This document shows positions 60,901 through 64,000 of a stretch of 64,000 bases of DNA, piece by piece (the first letter of the stretch is position 1; each line of letters opens with the position of its first letter). This DNA comes from Oligoflexus sp. Lineage in GTDB: Bacteria; Bdellovibrionota_B; Oligoflexia; Oligoflexales; Oligoflexaceae. The position numbers and the translations under genes are program-made. The stretch covers positions 1-64,000 of the forward strand of contig NZ_DASTAT010000063.1 of the NCBI RefSeq assembly GCF_035712445.1, read 5' to 3'. A model generated the notes under the pieces. That model was not told where the DNA came from. It did not search any database and saw only the letters and a program-made list of their open reading frames with translations.

Positions 60901-63694
60901 CATAGCCGGACATACCCCAGGCGGCGCTTGCTGAAGAAAGAAAAAGGATTTCCTTGATGGGAAAGTCCTGAGCCAAATCCAAAAGATACTGGGCTCCCAG
61001 AACCTTGCCTGCGCTCAAATCTTTGAAGCTCTCCTGATTCAAGCTCTGACGATCCAAGCGCATAAAATTCCCCGCTGCATGGTAGACGTGAAGTCCAAGC
61101 GGATTTTGCTGACTCAGCTGCTGGATGGCTTGATAAACAGAGGGCTTCAGCCCCATATCGGTTGCGAGCACAAGAATCTCAGCTTTTTGCCTTATTCCCC
61201 GCAGGAATTGCTGTTCCATAGCGGACAGCTCGGATTCCTTCCGTCGTGTCAGGACCGCAAGACGCCTCGCACCCTGCTCCATCAAAGCCGTGAGAATTGT
61301 CTGTCCAACGGCTCCCAAACCACCGCTCACGACATAGGTAAGGCCCGGATCAAGGGCTCCCAATCTCAAAGTCAAATCAGTGGGGAGCAGTTGCTCACTC
61401 AGGATTTCTCCTTGGCAGATCAAAATCCGACTGTGATCGGGCCGGCTGCGCAAAATGGTCCAAATAGCTTCCTGATCTCTGGGGTCTGCCCTATCGTTGA
61501 TGTCGACAATGGCCAGAGGCAGATGCGGCATCTCCAGTCGCAGGCTTGGCAACGCGCCCCAGAGAAGATCAATGGCATCCGCACCTGGTGACCACACGTT
61601 ATGGGTCACGAGCAGCAACTGCTCCAAACGAGAGCTGAGCTCCCTGGGAAATTCAGCCAGAAACTGGAACAGGCGCTGCATGGCAGCCGCAGCTTGGCCC
61701 TCGGGAAGGAGATCTGTAATGCTCAGATCAGGCCACGGAACAAGCAGGCGAAAGCCTGGTGTCTTGAGCTGTCGCAGCTCATCCCAGCTGACTTCTTTCC
61801 GAGCATCAAGTACCGCACTGGGTTCTTCCACAAAGAAGAGTTTATGCCGCTGAAGGTCCCAGCTGAAGACGGGTCTTGCCTCATCTGCCATCAACTCTGC
61901 CTCGACCCAGCGTCTTTTATAGACCCATGCACTGGGCAATGATTCAGCGGAATCAAGCTCCTGAGAGCCGCTTTTCGGCTTGGAAGCCTCATGCGTGCTG
62001 CCAGCAGTCTGAAGCTGATACCGCCAAGGCCTCGGAGGTAACGAGCACAGTGAAACAGATCCGGCTGCAACAAAAGGCCGATGGTTCGTTTCACCAAAGC
62101 TTCCGACCTGCGCGAGCTGCTGCTCGAGTTCTTCCATAGTCCTCACCGTGATCGCGCGCTGTCCAAGCTCATCCCGATGGCGACGGCTCAAAGTCGCGGC
62201 GATCTGGGAAAGATTCGTGATCTCACAGCTTTTGACAACGCTGAGCAGACGCTTTTTATAGGCTTCAAGGATGTCCTCATCATCAGCGGCCAGGACGATG
62301 GAATACAACGAAGATGAAGCTGATGACTCAACAGAAGGCGAAAGATCCTGGGGCACGAAAGCCTCTGCCACGACATGGGCATTGGTGCCCCCCATCCCGA
62401 AACTACTGACGCCTCCGCAACGCTTGCGGCTCTGAGGCCATGCTGTTTCCTGGAGGGGAATTTTATAATGACCTGCAGGCAGTTGAATCAGAGGATTCAA
62501 TTCTGAAAAGGACACGTTGGGTGGAATGATCCCCTTGCGCAGCACCAAGGCCAATTTAATGAGTCCCACAATACCCGCAGCACCTTCCGTGTGCCCAATA
62601 TTGGGTTTCAATGCTCCGAGGTAACAGGGACCAGCTTCCACGGATCGTGCGCCCAGGGCTTGATGAATCGCTTCGCATTCGATGGGATCGCCCAAGGCGG
62701 TCCCGGTCCCGTGCGTTTCAATATAGGAGACATCATGAGGCTTGAGACCAGCCCGTTCCAAGGCTCGACTCAGCAGGTCACGCTGGGACTTAACATGTGG
62801 CGCCGTTAGACCAGTCCCCGTACCGTCATGCGATACAAGCGAAGAACGAATCACCGCATGAATCTGATCACCATCTTTCATGGCATCACGCAGCCGCTTC
62901 AAGACCACCACACCGCAGCCTTCACCACGGACAAAACCATCGGCACCCTTATCAAAAGTACGGCACTGACCACTGGGTGAGAGAGCACGAGTTTTCTTTA
63001 AGCGAAGAATGGAGCGCGGTGAGCCAACGAGGTTGACTCCCCCGGCCAAAGCCATATCACAGTCCTGGGAACGCAAGCTTTGGCAGGCTTGATGAACAGC
63101 CACGAGCGATGAAGAACAGGCCGTATCCACAGCAATGGAGGGACCTTGAATATCCAGAGCAAAAGATAAACGACCCGCTATAAAACTAAATGCGGAGCCA
63201 GACACGGAAAACTGGTTATCAGGCAACTGCTGCTGGTATGCATAATCGTTACTACAAACCCCTATAAAAACCCCGGTGGAACTGCCTTTAACGCTCTGCC
63301 TGGAGATGCCGGCATCCTGCAGCGCTTCGCAGGCTACCTCAAGGGTGAGTGCCTGCTGAGGATCAAGGTTGTCGAGCTCCTGTTTATGAATACCGAAGTT
63401 TTCGGTATCAAAACATTCGAGACTACGGAAGTAGCTGCCATAGGGCGGCAGCTTTTCCAGAGAGGCCGTATCGTCCTTCCAACGTTGAGCAGGCACGGGC
63501 CCGATCAAACTGCGGCCCTGCCGCAGGATCTGCCAGAAGTCCTGAAGCGACTGAACGTCAGGCAAGCGAATGCCCATACCCACGATTGCGATGGGCTCGT
63601 TTGCCAAAGCTTTGAGTTCTTCATTCTCGTCTTTCAGCTCTTTGAGCTTGGCAAGAGCTTTCCGAAAGACCTCTTGTTCTTTTGAGATTTCCAC
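54980..63694 (-). CDS. Type I PKS, two modules: KS-KR-ACP then KS-AT-DH-KR-ACP
   Basis: 2904 residues from a GTG with AGAGGA upstream. Docking coiled coil 1-30. Module 1: KS 33-450 (Cys193, His328, His368), no AT (the KS-side linker at 480-540 runs straight into the post-AT PPRPWRY motif at 553), KR with YVVSGGLGAVG (787) and Tyr934/Asn938, ACP Ser1087. Module 2: KS 1170-1585 (Cys1334, His1469, His1507), AT with GHSVGEY (Ser1766) and HAFH (1865) predicting malonyl-CoA, DH with DDHRLYGFVVAP (His2063) and Asp2227, KR with YIITGGFGALG (2527) and Tyr2672, ACP Ser2833. So module 1 leaves a hydroxyl and module 2 a double bond. A C-terminal docking helix follows. Ends 9 bases before the next PKS gene. 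Confidence 0.93.
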   Translation of the reverse strand: MEISKEQEVFRKALAKLKELKDENEELKALANEPIAIVGMGIRLPDVQSLQDFWQILRQGRSLIGPVPAQRWKDDTASLEKLPPYGSYFRSLECFDTENFGIHKQELDNLDPQQALTLEVACEALQDAGISRQSVKGSSTGVFIGVCSNDYAYQQQLPDNQFSVSGSAFSFIAGRLSFALDIQGPSIAVDTACSSSLVAVHQACQSLRSQDCDMALAGGVNLVGSPRSILRLKKTRALSPSGQCRTFDKGADGFVRGEGCGVVVLKRLRDAMKDGDQIHAVIRSSLVSHDGTGTGLTAPHVKSQRDLLSRALERAGLKPHDVSYIETHGTGTALGDPIECEAIHQALGARSVEAGPCYLGALKPNIGHTEGAAGIVGLIKLALVLRKGIIPPNVSFSELNPLIQLPAGHYKIPLQETAWPQSRKRCGGVSSFGMGGTNAHVVAEAFVPQDLSPSVESSASSSLYSIVLAADDEDILEAYKKRLLSVVKSCEITNLSQIAATLSRRHRDELGQRAITVRTMEELEQQLAQVGSFGETNHRPFVAAGSVSLCSLPPRPWRYQLQTAGSTHEASKPKSGSQELDSAESLPSAWVYKRRWVEAELMADEARPVFSWDLQRHKLFFVEEPSAVLDARKEVSWDELRQLKTPGFRLLVPWPDLSITDLLPEGQAAAAMQRLFQFLAEFPRELSSRLEQLLLVTHNVWSPGADAIDLLWGALPSLRLEMPHLPLAIVDINDRADPRDQEAIWTILRSRPDHSRILICQGEILSEQLLPTDLTLRLGALDPGLTYVVSGGLGAVGQTILTALMEQGARRLAVLTRRKESELSAMEQQFLRGIRQKAEILVLATDMGLKPSVYQAIQQLSQQNPLGLHVYHAAGNFMRLDRQSLNQESFKDLSAGKVLGAQYLLDLAQDFPIKEILFLSSASAAWGMSGYALYGAVNGALNQLARLGRRQGIRVRSIEAGPWNLQGMGSDAQRHTLEKSGCHLLEPRLTAKLLIAFMQSEPRCLLLADMQWQKFLPLLERQRHDSFFTKLRTVASTEKPLHATRKDHPMNELQLVDLIKNILQRITRIALKDLDSKKGLFDIGIDSLTSISLLEELEKIFSIELGIATLYNFPSIERLAAHLASLELTGPALHSDAPRKQDKAESPVLPSSGASTSCREGEAGQGRDIAVIGMACRFPGGIKSPEELWDKLVHGVDCVSPSASRWELCGIDPQSSRALGHDMGLLDQVEKFDATYFGIPGREALSMDPQQRILLELAQEAIDDAGLEARDLSQKPCGVFIGASNNDYAELLKSQGLDAIDAYYASGTALNSLAGRISYHFGLQGPALVTDTACSSSLVALHLAVQSLRKGESKLALAAGVNVILAPFHNQAAVQGHMLSDQSRCQTFDADADGFVRSEGCGVLLLQPLSEALAQGHRIYGVIKGSAVNHDGRSNGFTVPNGAAQKRVYEEALADAAVDANQVSYVEAHGTGTAIGDPIEVDSIQSVYGKANPQGLLVGSIKSNIGHMESAAGMGSIMKILLAFQHGMIPGNLHYKKRNPLIKAKNITVVDHAVSWPNHQAVKRAAVSGFGFSGVNAHVIFEGPETSILGSTEKEEEEWTVVVSGHSEPSLKENIARLDAYLQRHPESSLRDLAFSLGQRRREEFVASWTVSSLSHLLSQLKNPTALSRANGKLAFLCSGQGSQHHGMGRYLYENHPTFRHVIDSCSSLLEGQWEYSLTDLMFDPQLQDLVHETQYTQALLFAYEVALGRLLFESGWKPDYLIGHSVGEYAAATLAGMLSLEDGLRLIAKRGELMQLTDAGGMLALSLDEVSVLSLLQEADLKLDIAAVNGPKQLVVSGPEAEIGRLLSLCQERGLRAKALTVSHAFHSATMDRILKAFSRELQRVTLNPAKIPIINNVSGKASSTLMLEKSYWIDQLRGTVRFHAACQEAIALGVTHFVEIGPDQTLSILGSLSGGDAAVQWIASQARNQDQAQSFQKLKAKLFDIAPHAQEKLPSSGMLLSLPPYAWDHKVYWPELPKARRISARGQDFVHLGKRWRLPESRDEVFATSRRSMEPLYLDDHRLYGFVVAPAASHISMVASAFEPEILQGQVLELQHVSFPQALVLDEQDEAELQLWIQRGSQSSSIKCLSNKGDTWETHLQAAYLLHPRPRAQHFFSIEAFQQNARCIEGHRFYKYFTDLGYTLGPAFQWIESIWQKGTTSLSRLRLPDMREAADPYALYPGLIDSCFQTLAGMMFQEGVTQADALAIPFSADLIRIHGRAEGSLWCFVQGRSTHGHDYDEGDIQLFDQEGRLILEVEGFRIRHAKRSLLEAGLKAKEAPAFELQWEARPDSIRGALQRTNWKIFTGSEEWAQNLIQALEQGGALAKAWDDLSAFDKALQGESASFSVVDARFLHETAPAFISSENCDQATARQWELFSSIKQAVAQGTLQRYVLLTRSRQDPEGAVQFEALRALSLALMAEFKSLSCQVISMEPAVTADDLARELDAMEAEIALQLGPRGASVMRAKAVKTACTELKLLEKASYIITGGFGALGQETARDFIRRGGGRIYLLGRRPYQSEWADALEKLGGSPEQICYRQVDISERSALAQLLDEIAASSYPLKGVVHAAGTLADKSLLELSADEFRAVLAGKVWGALHLHELTRDLPLDMFVLYSSQSSFCGNAGQANYAFANGILDGIARMRQGQGLPGLAISWSSWHGDGMAQSQALQIRMQRLGITPLQPHEALPALKRGQPNNCAHLLVARLDWDRYLTAQFQKVPKLFEGLLSQDVQGTQQENEAAWLKQLQSMPANARLDWLKRNLQTLVAAILREPESQLSFEYGFNQLGFDSIMVLDLKAKLDHLFASNMPATLGLDFPDIDKLASYLLQRFGLEVPVSSQAERAELSDEELIRMAAAELSES

Positions 63695-63706
63695 AATGAA
63701 TTCCTC

Positions 63707-64000
63707 TTAAAGATCAGCCAGGAGATTGGCCAGTTCCTCAGCAACATCAACATTTGCAGCAGCGTCAGTCGCATCAGCCCCAGGCTGTTGCAAACTCTCG
63801 GCGGCTTCATGAGCAAGGCCTATCCTGGCTAATAAAGCCGGCAGAAGCTGATTAATACTGGGATAGGTCCACAATATGGTCGGCGAAAGGTTCGTTTCAA
63901 AAGCCTCCTCCAGCCGATTCCGCAGCTCCAGACTCATCATCGAATCAAGGCCCATTTGCATGAAAGGCAACTCATGACTGAGACTCGCTTCATCAACCCG
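63707..64000 (-). CDS. C-terminal end of an upstream type I PKS (partial)
   Basis: The frame is open through the right edge of the window. The visible 97 codons hold the second half of an ACP (phosphopantetheine Ser in QMGLDSMMSLELRNRL) and an acidic helical C-terminal tail (ADATDAAANVDVAEELANLL) that should dock with the N-terminal coiled coil of the next PKS. It ends 12 bases before the two-module PKS, so assembly order is left-going: this protein, the two-module protein, then the last module. More modules and the loading domain are off-window. Confidence 0.9.
   Translation of the reverse strand, partial: RVDEASLSHELPFMQMGLDSMMSLELRNRLEEAFETNLSPTILWTYPSINQLLPALLARIGLAHEAAESLQQPGADATDAAANVDVAEELANLLADL

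Overview
The window looks like chromosomal DNA of a Gram-negative, predator-like or deep-branching proteobacterial lineage. I lean to Bdellovibrionota/Oligoflexia from the mix of genes: a 7TMR-DISM sensor fused to CheA-like modules, clustered family-specific lipoproteins, an aapJQMP transporter and an AtuA/acyl-CoA carboxylase set. That placement is inference; no rRNA or tRNA gene is visible.

Region 1 (1-7.9 kb) is accessory DNA. It holds an ISL3-type transposase, remnants of disrupted genes, a dGTPase, a 16-17 bp tandem repeat, a family-1 uracil-DNA glycosylase reading frame broken by two amber codons that both fall on glutamine positions, a PD-(D/E)XK-like protein, an HNH protein, a two-TM membrane protein, a truncated GNAT and a ribbon-helix-helix/Fic toxin-antitoxin pair whose Fic gene is frameshifted. 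The composition suggests a decaying defence or mobile island.

Region 2 (8-37 kb) is ordinary chromosome. It has two large signalling kinases, an ABC1/UbiB-like kinase with a long N-terminal extension, three tandem paralogous exported proteins, OsmC, a SEC-C mini-protein, an MFS pump, a condensation-like acyltransferase, a periplasmic glutathione peroxidase, the aapJQMP amino-acid transporter, a DnaQ-type exonuclease, and an operon of carboxyltransferase, AtuA-like protein and biotin carboxylase.

Region 3 (37.4-64 kb, running off the right edge) is a biosynthetic gene cluster. A forward arm encodes a sigma-54-type response regulator, a small protein, a patatin-like protein, a ferritin-like diiron protein, a degenerate condensation-like acyltransferase, an alpha/beta hydrolase and a sensor kinase with two receivers. 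A convergent reverse arm encodes modular type I PKS proteins followed by a tightly overlapping set: type II thioesterase, FabH-like KSIII, FkbH glyceryl-ACP synthase, stand-alone ACP, 2-oxoacid-dehydrogenase-E2-like acyltransferase, FAD monooxygenase and an SDR. FkbH + ACP + KSIII + E2-like acyltransferase + alpha/beta hydrolase is the signature of tetronate formation (agglomerin, RK-682, tetronomycin type), so the predicted product is a polyketide tetronate, possibly with an exocyclic methylene. Two of the three visible PKS modules lack a working acyltransferase: in one the AT is absent, in the other its catalytic serine is replaced by glutamate.
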